Source: Clostridiales bacterium (lineage in GTDB: Bacteria > Bacillota > Clostridia > Lachnospirales > Lachnospiraceae). Taken from it: 34,328 nucleotides of DNA. This document shows positions 25,175 to 33,911 of the stretch, in pieces. Every line of letters starts with the position of its first letter. The first letter of the stretch is position 1. The translations under genes were made by a program, and so were the position numbers. The stretch lies in assembly GCA_021201035.1 (NCBI GenBank), contig JAJQFQ010000069.1, positions 1 through 34,328 of the forward strand. Reading direction: 5' to 3'. Below the pieces are notes generated by a model, which was not told the origin of the DNA, did not search any database, and saw only the letters and a list, made by a program, of their open reading frames with translations.

Positions 25175-26401
25175 ATGAAGAAGAGACTGATAGCGCTTGG
25201 CCTGGTGGTAGTCATGGTTTTCGGCGGCACACAGATGGTCGGCGCGACAGGTTTATCGGAGGCGAAGAGTAAGAAAAGCGAGGCACAGAGCAATCTGAAT
25301 TCGGTTCAGTCGCAGATCAGCAGTATCGAATCCCAGCAGGAAGAGCTGCAGGAACAGATTGACGCGTTGGATGCCGAGCTGGTTGAGGTGATTGTCAACA
25401 TTAACACGACAGAGACCGATATTGAGAATAAAAAGGTCGAGCTGGCAGCGGCACAGGCAGATCTCGAGGTTGCCAAAGAGACGGAAGAAGAGCAGTATGA
25501 GTCCATGAAGGAGCGGATCTGTTACATGTATGAGAACGGCGATTCTTCTTTCCTGACTGCGTTGATGGGGGCGGACAGTTTTGCGGATGTTCTGAATAAG
25601 CTGGAGAGTTATTCGACGGTATATGATTATGACAGAAGTCTGTTAGTTGAGTACCAGAATACGAAGCTGGAGGTTGAGAATCTGGTTGCCCAGGTAGAGG
25701 AAGAGGAAGCCCAGCTGGAAGAGATTCAGGCTACATACGAGGAACAGAAAGCAGAGCTGGAGACCATGAAGTCGGAGAAGAGCACCGAGCTGGAGGATTT
25801 CGATGCGAAGCTGGCTGAGGCCGAGAGCCTTGCGGCGCAGTATGAAGAGACGATTGCTGAGCAGAATGAGATCATTGCCGCGGCGCAGGCAGCGCAGGTG
25901 ACGACTACAGTGGGGTCTGTGACAAGCGGATCTTCCAGTGTGTCTTCGGGCAGCAGTTCTGTAAGCAGTACTTCGAGTAGCAGTTCTGCAAGCAGTACTT
26001 CGAGCAGCAGTAGTTCAGGCAGCAGTTCGAGCACTTCCACGGCGAGCGGTTCCGGATCGGCGGTTGCAAGTTATGCCTGCCAGTTCATCGGTAATCCGTA
26101 TGTATACGGCGGTACGAGTCTGACGAGCGGATGTGACTGTTCCGGATTTGTGATGAGTGTGTATGCGCATTTCGGCGTATCTCTTCCGCACAGTTCCAGC
26201 GGACTTCGTTCTGTGGGTTATGCCGTATCCGTATCGGATATGCAGCTGGGGGACATTGTGTGCTACAGCGGACATGTAGGTATTTATGTGGGAAATAATA
26301 CGATTGTGAATGCTTCCAACTCCAAGCCGTACCCGGCGGGGGGTATCAAGTATACGAGTGCGACCTACAAGTCAATCGTTGCTGTGCGGAGAATTTTCTG
26401 A
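25175..26401 (+). CDS. Coiled-coil NlpC/P60 cell-wall hydrolase (PcsB-like architecture)
   Basis: Signal peptide, long coiled coil, Ser-rich linker, NlpC/P60 domain (GNPYVYGGTSLTSGCDCSGFVMSVYAHFGVSLPHSSSGL...GDIVCYSGHVGIYVGNNTIVNAS). Confidence 0.93.
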   Translation: MKKRLIALGLVVVMVFGGTQMVGATGLSEAKSKKSEAQSNLNSVQSQISSIESQQEELQEQIDALDAELVEVIVNINTTETDIENKKVELAAAQADLEVAKETEEEQYESMKERICYMYENGDSSFLTALMGADSFADVLNKLESYSTVYDYDRSLLVEYQNTKLEVENLVAQVEEEEAQLEEIQATYEEQKAELETMKSEKSTELEDFDAKLAEAESLAAQYEETIAEQNEIIAAAQAAQVTTTVGSVTSGSSSVSSGSSSVSSTSSSSSASSTSSSSSSGSSSSTSTASGSGSAVASYACQFIGNPYVYGGTSLTSGCDCSGFVMSVYAHFGVSLPHSSSGLRSVGYAVSVSDMQLGDIVCYSGHVGIYVGNNTIVNASNSKPYPAGGIKYTSATYKSIVAVRRIF

Positions 26402-26429
26402 TAATAGAGTTAAATAAAGAACACAACAG

Positions 26430-26472
26430 TGCCGGTGCAGTTTTCAAAGTCTGCATCGGCATTCTTTTCTTC
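26430..26472 (+). terminator. Rho-independent terminator after NlpC/P60 gene
   Basis: TGCCGgTGCAG (26430-26440) / CTGCAtCGGCA (26451-26461) followed by TTCTTTTCTT. Confidence 0.8.
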
Positions 26473-26675
26473 TGCTCGATTTTGAATGCTATCAACGTAT
26501 ACGGGACATTTCCTCTTTCTTTTTACTTATTTATGTGCTATGATAATTTACGTATTTATTACTTTAACGCTTTAAAGCGGTTTTGCGATAAAATATATGA
26601 TCAGAATACGTCTTCAGATGCTGAACTCGTGGTATATAGAGGGGTGTGCCGGGGGATACATGGGAGGAGAAGTTT

Positions 26676-27860
26676 ATGATAGCGAAACGTTTGCGCAAGT
26701 CTTTGGATGCGGCGATTTGTATCCGGGATATTTTTGAAGAGGGAAAAAAGATGGCTGCCGTTTACGGCAGTGAGAATATTTTTAATTTTACGATTGGAAA
26801 TCCCAGCGTAGAACCGCCGACTGTTGTCAATGAATCTATGATCGAGATTCTGAGGGAGGAGAATTCACTGTCGCTGCACGGCTATCCGGCAAATGTCGGT
26901 TATCCGGAGGTGCGCGCGCATATTGCAGAGTATCTGAATCAGACTTTTGGCTGCAGTTATGATGAGAACGGCATTATCATGACCGTCGGTGCGGCATCAG
27001 CGATCGCCATGATCGCCAATACTTTGCTGGATCAGGGGGATGAGGTGGTTACGTTCGCCCCTTATTTCTGGGAGTATAAAAGCTATGTGGAGTCTTTTTA
27101 CGGAAAACTGGTTCCCGCTTACTGTAATATGGAGACACTGCAGCCGGATCCGGATACATTTGAGGCAGCCTTAAGTCCGCGCACCCGGTTTGTGCTGATC
27201 AATACGCCGAATAATCCGACCGGTGCCGTTTACACGGATGAGTCTCTTCGCACGGTGACGGATATTTTAAAGAAAAAGCAGGAAGAGTACGGGCATCCGA
27301 TTTATCTGGTGTCGGACGAACCTTACCGAAAGCTGGCTTATGATATAGATGTGCCTTATCTGACCCATTATTATCCGAATACAATTGTTGTGTATTCCTA
27401 CAGTAAGGCGCTTTCAATTCCCGGCGAACGGATCGGCTACATAGCAATGGAACCTTGTGTGCAGGACATGCGTGACCTGTATGCCGGTCTGACGGCTTCC
27501 ATGCGGTATCTCGGCATTGTCAATGCACCGACGCTTCAACAGAAAATGCTTCTGAAATGTGTAGATGCGTCGGTGGATATCAGCATTTATAAGAGAACCA
27601 GAGATATTCTGTATAAAGGTCTGAAAGAAATCGGTTATACCTGCATTCACCCGGACGGCGCGTTTTATCTGTTCGTGAAGGCGCTTGAGGAGGATGACGC
27701 CAGATTCTGTGAGGAGGCGAAGCAGGAAAGGATTCTTATGGCGCCCGGCACTGCGTTTTACGGACCGGGGTGGGTGCGTATTTCTTACTGCGTGCCGGAT
27801 GAGGTGGCGACGAGGAGTCTGCCGGCGTTTAAACGGCTGTATGAGCGTTATCGGGGTTGA
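26676..27860 (+). CDS. Pyridoxal phosphate-dependent aminotransferase (class I/II)
   Basis: GGGAGGAGAAGTTT RBS. NFTIGNPSVEPP, NTPNNPTGAVY, VSDEPYRKL, YSYSKALSIPGERIGYIA (PLP lysine). Confidence 0.93.
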   Translation: MIAKRLRKSLDAAICIRDIFEEGKKMAAVYGSENIFNFTIGNPSVEPPTVVNESMIEILREENSLSLHGYPANVGYPEVRAHIAEYLNQTFGCSYDENGIIMTVGAASAIAMIANTLLDQGDEVVTFAPYFWEYKSYVESFYGKLVPAYCNMETLQPDPDTFEAALSPRTRFVLINTPNNPTGAVYTDESLRTVTDILKKKQEEYGHPIYLVSDEPYRKLAYDIDVPYLTHYYPNTIVVYSYSKALSIPGERIGYIAMEPCVQDMRDLYAGLTASMRYLGIVNAPTLQQKMLLKCVDASVDISIYKRTRDILYKGLKEIGYTCIHPDGAFYLFVKALEEDDARFCEEAKQERILMAPGTAFYGPGWVRISYCVPDEVATRSLPAFKRLYERYRG

Positions 27861-27964
27861 ACTGATTCTCAGACAACAAGTCATTTTAAATCATTTGTGA
27901 GACTGTGAAATAATCATCCTGATTGTTATTTATGAAATAGAGAACGCTGCTGAAAATATACATA

Positions 27965-28489
27965 ATGAGAACAACGATATATTATTGTGACTGGGATAAA
28001 AAAAAGAAATCCTGCGAGCTGCTGCAGCTGGCCATCAGCCGGTATCTTGATCGGGAAATAGAAAGCATCACTGTTTGCCGGACAGAAGAACAGGGCAAAC
28101 CGTATGTGAGGGAATTGCCGGAGATACATTTCTCCATTTCGCATAGCGGGGGGATCTGGGTCTGTGCGGTCAGCAGCGCGGAGGTTGGCCTGGATCTGCA
28201 GGTTCGGTATGCGGGGGATGGTGAGAAGCTGGCGCGCAGATTCTTTCATCCGTCTGAGATTTGCTGGCTGGAAATCCATGGATTTGATCAGTTCAGCAGG
28301 CTGTGGACATACAAGGAGAGTTATGTCAAATATACCGGTGTCGGTTTAAAAGACGGGTTGGATTATTTTTCCGTCGTAGACGAACTGCCGGTTGCACAGC
28401 GGGAGATTCCGTTTCGGGAAGACTTTTGGATGGTGCTGACCGGCAGTAAGGATATGAGTCATGAAATTCCCCTGTGTTATCTGGAATAA
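27965..28489 (+). CDS. 4'-phosphopantetheinyl transferase superfamily (Sfp-type)
   Basis: FSISHSGGIWVCAVSSAEVGLDLQ...LWTYKESYVKYTGVGLKDGLD are the Sfp motifs. Confidence 0.9.
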   Translation: MRTTIYYCDWDKKKKSCELLQLAISRYLDREIESITVCRTEEQGKPYVRELPEIHFSISHSGGIWVCAVSSAEVGLDLQVRYAGDGEKLARRFFHPSEICWLEIHGFDQFSRLWTYKESYVKYTGVGLKDGLDYFSVVDELPVAQREIPFREDFWMVLTGSKDMSHEIPLCYLE

Positions 28490-28502
28490 CACAGGGGAAT
28501 TT
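28464..28502. terminator. Strong 17-bp stem-loop overlapping the stop codon of the PPTase gene
   Basis: AAATTCCCCTGTGTTAT (28464-28480) ctgga ATAACACAGGGGAATTT (28486-28502), perfect; stop codon TAA 28487-28489 is inside the 3' arm. Confidence 0.8.
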
Positions 28503-28551
28503 GTATGGTGCTTCTGCAAATGGATTAGTTTATAATGCTTTACAGTTTGTT

Positions 28552-30081
28552 TTATGACTGCACATCATAGAACTTTTTCTCCCCTTTTTCTAACGCTTCA
28601 TAAAATTCCCTGGAATCCTCCGGATCCTGATGCGTCAGCAGGCTTACAACGATCATACATATGAGTGAGCCCGCGAGTCCGAACGCTCCGTACCATGATC
28701 CGCCCAGATCCCACACAAAATAAGTCATCAGCACGAGAACCGTTCCAACGATAGTGGAGACGACAGCGGCCTGTTTGGTCGCTTTTTTCCAGTAGATGCC
28801 GAGTACGAGGATAGGAAACAGCGGCATGACGATGGCGATGGCAAACATGATCAGCGTGAAGATCAGATCCGGAGGATTGATGGCAAACAGGATGCTGATG
28901 AGTCCGACGGCCAGAATGACGAGGCGCACGGACAGCAGCTGTTTTTTTTCGTCCATTCTGATGCCGAACGTGTGGTGCAGCAGATCCTCCGAGATGATGG
29001 AGCCGGTTACAAGCAGAAAGGAATCTGCGGTGGAAATGCCAACGGCGACGGCACCGACAAAGAAACAGATCATCAGAACGACGGCCATGGTTGGGTGGAT
29101 GTTTTGGATAATATTCTGAATCAGGTAGGGGATGATGTACTCCGTTTCATCGGTGCTGAGGCCGGGCAGCAGGGCGATGCTGACCAGTCCGATCAGCATG
29201 GTGCCGGTCCAGACAAAGGCCTGCAGGATCGGTGTCAGGAACATCAGTTTGCGCTGTGTGTTCAGGTCTGAGCCTGAGTAACCGGAGCGGATAAATACAT
29301 GAGGCAGCATGACGGTCCAGCCGATGGCACAGCTTAAGGGATAGCCGAAGCGTGCGCTGTAGGGAACCCAGCCGTCCGGTCCGGGATAGGAGAACCAATC
29401 GTTCGTGTTTTCCCATATTGTGGATAAGGCGTTGCCGAGCGAACCGCCGAAGGCGGTGAACAGGCAGGCGAACACGATAATCCAGAGAATGGATATGTAG
29501 GCGAGTCCCTGAATGGTGTCTGTCAGCGCGATGGATTTCAGACCGCCGATCATGACATAGGCGATTATTACGATGCCGACGATGATCACAACCTGCTGGT
29601 ATGCGATCACACCGCCCGTGGCGATCTCCGCCGCTTTCGAGATGGCAATCAGGACACTGGCGATATAGGGGAAGGATGCGCTTAAAAAAATGAGTGCCAA
29701 CAGAACCCGCAGCAGAGGGCTTTTGAAGCGGTCATAGTAAAAATCTGCAGGGGTGGTGTATTTCCGTGTGTTGTTTGTGATCCATACCTTGTTCATGACA
29801 AAATGAACGATGACAGGGAACAGGCATATGTAGCTCAGTTCCGATGCCCAGTATCCGATACCGCCCCGGTAGTATGCGCCGGGACCTGCGAAAAAAACCC
29901 AGGTGCTCATCAGGGAGGCGATATATGTCATCACGAGGATCGGCCGTTTGATGCTGCCGCCTGCCGTGGCAAAGCCGCGGGCGCTTTTTTGCCTGGAACG
30001 CATATGTTCTGTCAGAGCGACGATCAGCAGAAAGGCAAGGTATAACAGGAATGCAAGCCATACAGTTGAACTTTTTAACAT
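28552..30081 (-). CDS. Sodium:solute symporter (SSS) family transporter
   Basis: About 13 hydrophobic segments; GGLKSIALTDTIQGLAYIS, GISTADSFLLVTGSIISEDLL. Confidence 0.92.
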   Translation of the reverse strand: MLKSSTVWLAFLLYLAFLLIVALTEHMRSRQKSARGFATAGGSIKRPILVMTYIASLMSTWVFFAGPGAYYRGGIGYWASELSYICLFPVIVHFVMNKVWITNNTRKYTTPADFYYDRFKSPLLRVLLALIFLSASFPYIASVLIAISKAAEIATGGVIAYQQVVIIVGIVIIAYVMIGGLKSIALTDTIQGLAYISILWIIVFACLFTAFGGSLGNALSTIWENTNDWFSYPGPDGWVPYSARFGYPLSCAIGWTVMLPHVFIRSGYSGSDLNTQRKLMFLTPILQAFVWTGTMLIGLVSIALLPGLSTDETEYIIPYLIQNIIQNIHPTMAVVLMICFFVGAVAVGISTADSFLLVTGSIISEDLLHHTFGIRMDEKKQLLSVRLVILAVGLISILFAINPPDLIFTLIMFAIAIVMPLFPILVLGIYWKKATKQAAVVSTIVGTVLVLMTYFVWDLGGSWYGAFGLAGSLICMIVVSLLTHQDPEDSREFYEALEKGEKKFYDVQS

Positions 30082-30467
30082 GATGAATCCTCCTTCCCGG
30101 TTTCGGTTTGCGAATGTGATAATTGTTTTCGGTCATCCCCGAATTGTCCTGATGGTGAATTTGTGCGTGATTCGGCTATCTTTGCAGCGGAGTTTTTTTC
30201 TGTTGCTGATTCGGAGTCTGTTCTCCAGAGACCGTTCTTATCTGACGAAGAACCGGTTATTGTATCCCGCGGATCGCGCAGCCGGTAGATCCGGCATACT
30301 TTTACCAGACCGATATAGACGGCAATCCAGAGAGGAATCAGTGTGATTAACCCATGAATCAAGGTTGCCTTTGCGTGGCCATAGGCCGGCACAAAGGGCA
30401 GGTTGTAACAGGCATAGAAGATGATGACGGCTGCAAGCCATATTTTTTCTGCTTTTGTTAATTTCAT
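30075..30467 (-). CDS. Small two-TM membrane protein, likely symporter-associated
   Basis: MKLTKAEKIWLAAVIIFYACYNLPFVPAYGHAKATLIHGLITLIPLWIAVYIGLVKVCRIYRLRDP followed by a hydrophilic tail; overlaps the SSS start by 7 nt. Confidence 0.72.
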   Translation of the reverse strand: MKLTKAEKIWLAAVIIFYACYNLPFVPAYGHAKATLIHGLITLIPLWIAVYIGLVKVCRIYRLRDPRDTITGSSSDKNGLWRTDSESATEKNSAAKIAESRTNSPSGQFGDDRKQLSHSQTETGKEDSSC

Positions 30468-30535
30468 GTAGATCTCCATTTCTTATCATCCGTCAGATTA
30501 TCCTGAGCACAAGGACAGATTGCAGATTCAGAGTT

Positions 30536-31969
30536 TTACTGCAGTTCTTCCGCGGCTCGTAATACGATGGCGTGAACCGCTTCCTTTGTTTCTTCATCCA
30601 GCATGCACGGAACAGGCAGTTTTTGAATTTTCTCATATTTTTCCAGAGCCCGGTCCAGAATGGTTTTTTCTTCATCATTGATACCGCGCAGATATCCTTT
30701 GTAGAACAGTTCCGGCCGGTGCGCGTCGCGCAGGTGATCCAGTGTATGGTCGCTCATCAGATACCCGTCCTCATCGTCTCCTTCCAGAAGCTCTTCAAAA
30801 TCGAGAGTCTCATCGTCGACGGCGAGACCGATGCGCAGACGCCGGGCAATGCCGAAAATTTCGTTGTCAATGATCAGCGTCAGCGGATTGATTGTTTTCG
30901 CGGTCTCCAGTTGGCCGGCGCCGCCCAGTACACTGGCATCCGACATGGCCATCATGTGAATGAGGGAAGTGCGCTCAATCATATTCTGTCCGTCGAGAGT
31001 CATGCTGTCTGTGCCGGTGCCGTAGGAATGGCAGGGAATGCCGTAGCCCTGCTCGAACACCTGCATGCAGATGAGGCGGCCGAAGGTGATCTCCGTGTTA
31101 GACTGCAGCGTGTAGGTTGTCTGCATATCCATGGAAAACAGGAGTGTGGTGGCGATGACCGGCAGTCCCGGGCAGAGCAGTTCAAGCATAACGATCTGCG
31201 CCAGCACGTCCGCGCAGGCCGCCAGCGCGGTGCCCTGCGCCGTGATCGGCGTATTGGCTCCGGCGGTCGGAAGCGCACAGGGTTGAACCGGAATGCCCGC
31301 TTTTGCACATTCATATAAAATCTCAGCATCCATGTATTTGAATTTTAAAACCGGAACACTGCAGGAGATAAAGCTGCAGATCGGTTTCTCGCGCAGATTA
31401 TCCGCATCGCCGACAGCGGCGGCACACATATCGATCAGATATTTTGTGTTTTCTGCTTCGTAAGGCTGAATCCAGATATGTTTTTTGGAAATCTGAAGTG
31501 CTTTTTCCAGTGTAAAAACATCAATGGCCTTTCCGGGAACGCTGTCGTCACAAGTGGACGGCAGTGCCACATAATCGATCTGATCCATCTCATTCACCAG
31601 ATGAAACCATTCCCCGGCATCTTCCAGAGTGACGTAATGCTTTTCGCCTTCTATTGGAAGATAATTCGGCGCACCGGTACAGGTTCTGGTGTAGAAGCTT
31701 CCTTCCGGATGGGGGAAAGTCATATTGTAAGTCTCATCCGGTGCGTACAGAGTAAATGTCTTCGGGACGGCGGCTAGTGCCCGGTTGATGATTGTTTTCG
31801 GGAAACGGACCGTGTCGCCTTCCACCGTGCATCCGGCAGCGGCAAGTTCTTCCTTCATCTTCGGATGATCTATGTGTGCGCCCCGCTCCGACAGGAGACG
31901 TTCTGTGCGATCTTTAAAAAGTGTAAGTTCTTCGGGTGACATGACGTTATATTTGATCCTTCCCTGCAT
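30536..31969 (-). CDS. Trimethylamine methyltransferase (MttB) superfamily protein, no in-frame amber codon
   Basis: LLSERGAHIDHPKMKEELAAAGCTVEGDTVRFPKTIINRALAAVPKTFTLYA...GAPNYLP...CALPTAGANTPITAQGTALAACADVLAQIVMLELLCPGLPVI...HSYGTGTDSMTLDGQNMIER. Confidence 0.88.
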   Translation of the reverse strand: MQGRIKYNVMSPEELTLFKDRTERLLSERGAHIDHPKMKEELAAAGCTVEGDTVRFPKTIINRALAAVPKTFTLYAPDETYNMTFPHPEGSFYTRTCTGAPNYLPIEGEKHYVTLEDAGEWFHLVNEMDQIDYVALPSTCDDSVPGKAIDVFTLEKALQISKKHIWIQPYEAENTKYLIDMCAAAVGDADNLREKPICSFISCSVPVLKFKYMDAEILYECAKAGIPVQPCALPTAGANTPITAQGTALAACADVLAQIVMLELLCPGLPVIATTLLFSMDMQTTYTLQSNTEITFGRLICMQVFEQGYGIPCHSYGTGTDSMTLDGQNMIERTSLIHMMAMSDASVLGGAGQLETAKTINPLTLIIDNEIFGIARRLRIGLAVDDETLDFEELLEGDDEDGYLMSDHTLDHLRDAHRPELFYKGYLRGINDEEKTILDRALEKYEKIQKLPVPCMLDEETKEAVHAIVLRAAEELQ

Positions 31970-32296
31970 AATGATGCTGTCCTTTCGGTTTGTATGTATT
32001 TTTGTTTTGTTGTATATAATTTCTATTTTACCACAGGTAAGGATAAATTCGTAGAGGGGATTTTTTCGGGTTTCAGTTAATCGAATATCATATCTTCTTC
32101 CAAATATTTTTATTGAATATAATCTTTATGTATGATATACTTCGGCTTATAAATCAGGACAGGTTCTTTTCTTACACTCATTCTGTTCGATTCGGATGTC
32201 TTGCAGGCATTCATTCTGATTTTTCATGACATTTCCGTCGGATAAAAATCAGCTTTACACTTTGACCTATTTTTTTTATAATGAAGGAGGAGTTAT

Positions 32297-33298
32297 ATGG
32301 AGCAAAGAAAAACTTTGCAGGAACTGACACTGTTAGACCGGTTTTTGTTTAACGAGACCATGGAAAAACCGGAAAATATGCAGGCGATGCTGGAGATTAT
32401 TCTGGGAAAAGAGATTGTACTGAAATACCTGCCCCAGTCGGAGAAAGAACAGTGTACATCCCCTGTTTTTCGATTTGTGAAGCTGGATGTGTGGACACAG
32501 GATACTGAGGATGTGATTTATGAGGTTGAATCCCAGCAGAGTAATACGGGAAACCTGCCGAAACGCAGTCGTTATTATCAGTCCGTGATTGACAGTAAGC
32601 TTTTGGAACCGGGCATTGATGATTTTAATGTGTTGAATCCTGTTTGCGTGATTATTATCACTCCGTTTGACCTTTTTAAAAAGAAGAAGTATTTGTACAC
32701 TTTTACCATGAGATGCAGGGAATCAACTGATATAGATCTGAATGACGGAGCAGTGCGGATTTTCCTGAATACACATGGAAATGATGATGAAGGAATCAGT
32801 CAGGATTTGAAGGAACTTTTATATTTTATAGAGCACACGAATGATCAGAATAAGATTTTTCAGAGTGAAAAAGTCAATCAGATCAGGCAGAGTGTCCGGG
32901 TGATTCAGAATAACGAGGAGGTGAGTTTGCGCTATATGCAGGAATGGGAAGAAAAATTGATATTTAAGCGAGAAGGGTTGCGAGAGGGCAGAGAAGAAGG
33001 AAGGAAAGAAGGAAGAAAAGAAGGAAGAAAAGAAGGAAGGAAAGAGGGCAGAGAAGAAACTTTGAAAGAACTTCAGCCAAAGCTTGATAACGCAGAGCGT
33101 GGACGAAAGGAAGCGGAGCGCAAATGGAGCGAGGCGGAAAAGGAAAAAAGCAGGTTAGAACATGAAGCATATGAACGAGAGGTACAGATTTTTCTGAATT
33201 TACTTCATAGTGGATTATCGCAGGAGAAGGTTCAGTGTTATATGAATAGCAGAGAGGACATTGCAAAAGAAGCAATGGAGAGATTTCGGACAGAGTGA
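32297..33298 (+). CDS. Rpn family / PD-(D/E)XK nuclease-transposase-like protein
   Basis: LQELTLLDRFLFNETMEKPENMQAMLEIILGKEI; nuclease-like core FVKLDVWTQDTEDVIYEVESQQ; NVLNPVCVIIITPFDLFKKKKYLYTF; EGR(K/E) repeats. Confidence 0.85.
   Translation: MEQRKTLQELTLLDRFLFNETMEKPENMQAMLEIILGKEIVLKYLPQSEKEQCTSPVFRFVKLDVWTQDTEDVIYEVESQQSNTGNLPKRSRYYQSVIDSKLLEPGIDDFNVLNPVCVIIITPFDLFKKKKYLYTFTMRCRESTDIDLNDGAVRIFLNTHGNDDEGISQDLKELLYFIEHTNDQNKIFQSEKVNQIRQSVRVIQNNEEVSLRYMQEWEEKLIFKREGLREGREEGRKEGRKEGRKEGRKEGREETLKELQPKLDNAERGRKEAERKWSEAEKEKSRLEHEAYEREVQIFLNLLHSGLSQEKVQCYMNSREDIAKEAMERFRTE
32984..33055 (+). repeat. Six 12-bp in-frame repeats (EGR[E/K]) in the order A-B-C-C-B-A
   Basis: GAGGGCAGAGAA GAAGGAAGGAAA GAAGGAAGAAAA GAAGGAAGAAAA GAAGGAAGGAAA GAGGGCAGAGAA. 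Confidence 0.95.
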
Positions 33299-33391
33299 TA
33301 AGTGATATGTTTGGTAATCGATGATTTATCTCGGAAAAGTATTTTTTGTATAAGAACAATGCTGAAATCATGATATATCAGGAGGTGCTAT

Positions 33392-33823
33392 ATGAGAGAC
33401 GATAACTGTATTTTTTGCAAACTGGCATGCGGAGATATACCAGCTAACGTGATTTATGAGGATGAGATGTTTACGGTTATTCTGGACGCCAGTCCTGCGA
33501 CGAAGGGTCATGCGTTGATTCTGCCGAAGACGCATGCCGCAAATATTTACGAACTTCCGGATGATTATGCGTCCAAAGTGTTTGTATTGGCGAAAAAGCT
33601 GGCGGCGCGTATGACGGAAATCTTAAAATGTGACGGTTTTAATGTCGTGCAGAACAACGGCGAGGTGGCGGGACAGACTGTATTCCATTTCCATATGCAT
33701 CTGATTCCCCGCTACATCGGGGACGGCAACGAGGAGAAGCTTGGCTGGAATCACGCGGAACTGAGTGCGGATGAGATCGCGGAAATCGCGAAAATGCTGG
33801 ATATGAGAACTTCTGCAAGGTAG
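33392..33823 (+). CDS. HIT family protein
   Basis: CIFCKLACGDIPANVIYEDEMFTVILDASPATKGHALILPKTHAANIYEL...GQTVFHFHMHLIPRY (HxHxH motif). Confidence 0.95.
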   Translation: MRDDNCIFCKLACGDIPANVIYEDEMFTVILDASPATKGHALILPKTHAANIYELPDDYASKVFVLAKKLAARMTEILKCDGFNVVQNNGEVAGQTVFHFHMHLIPRYIGDGNEEKLGWNHAELSADEIAEIAKMLDMRTSAR

Positions 33824-33838
33824 GTTGTTTCGGATGAA

Positions 33839-33905
33839 AATGCGCCGCGTTTCAGCAGTCGTCGTTCCTTACTATAGAACGGCATGCTGTCGAAATCGGC
33901 GCATT
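33839..33905. terminator. Long imperfect hairpin between convergent HIT and murG genes
   Basis: AATGCGCCG (33839-33847) / CGGCGCATT (33897-33905) with further matching arms (TTTC..CAG / CTG..GAAA; CGTTC / GAACG). Confidence 0.6.
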
Positions 33906-33911
33906 GGTATA

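Noticed and set aside
30536-31969. Pyrrolysine-containing MttB
   Set aside because: The ORF is continuous with no in-frame amber codon and full family length.
32984-33055. Possible CRISPR array
   Set aside because: Units are 12 bp, contiguous, without spacers, and in frame within a coding sequence.
32297-33298. Complete mobile element or anti-phage system around the Rpn-like gene
   Set aside because: No flanking terminal repeats, transposon partners or defence genes visible next to it; neighbours are housekeeping genes.
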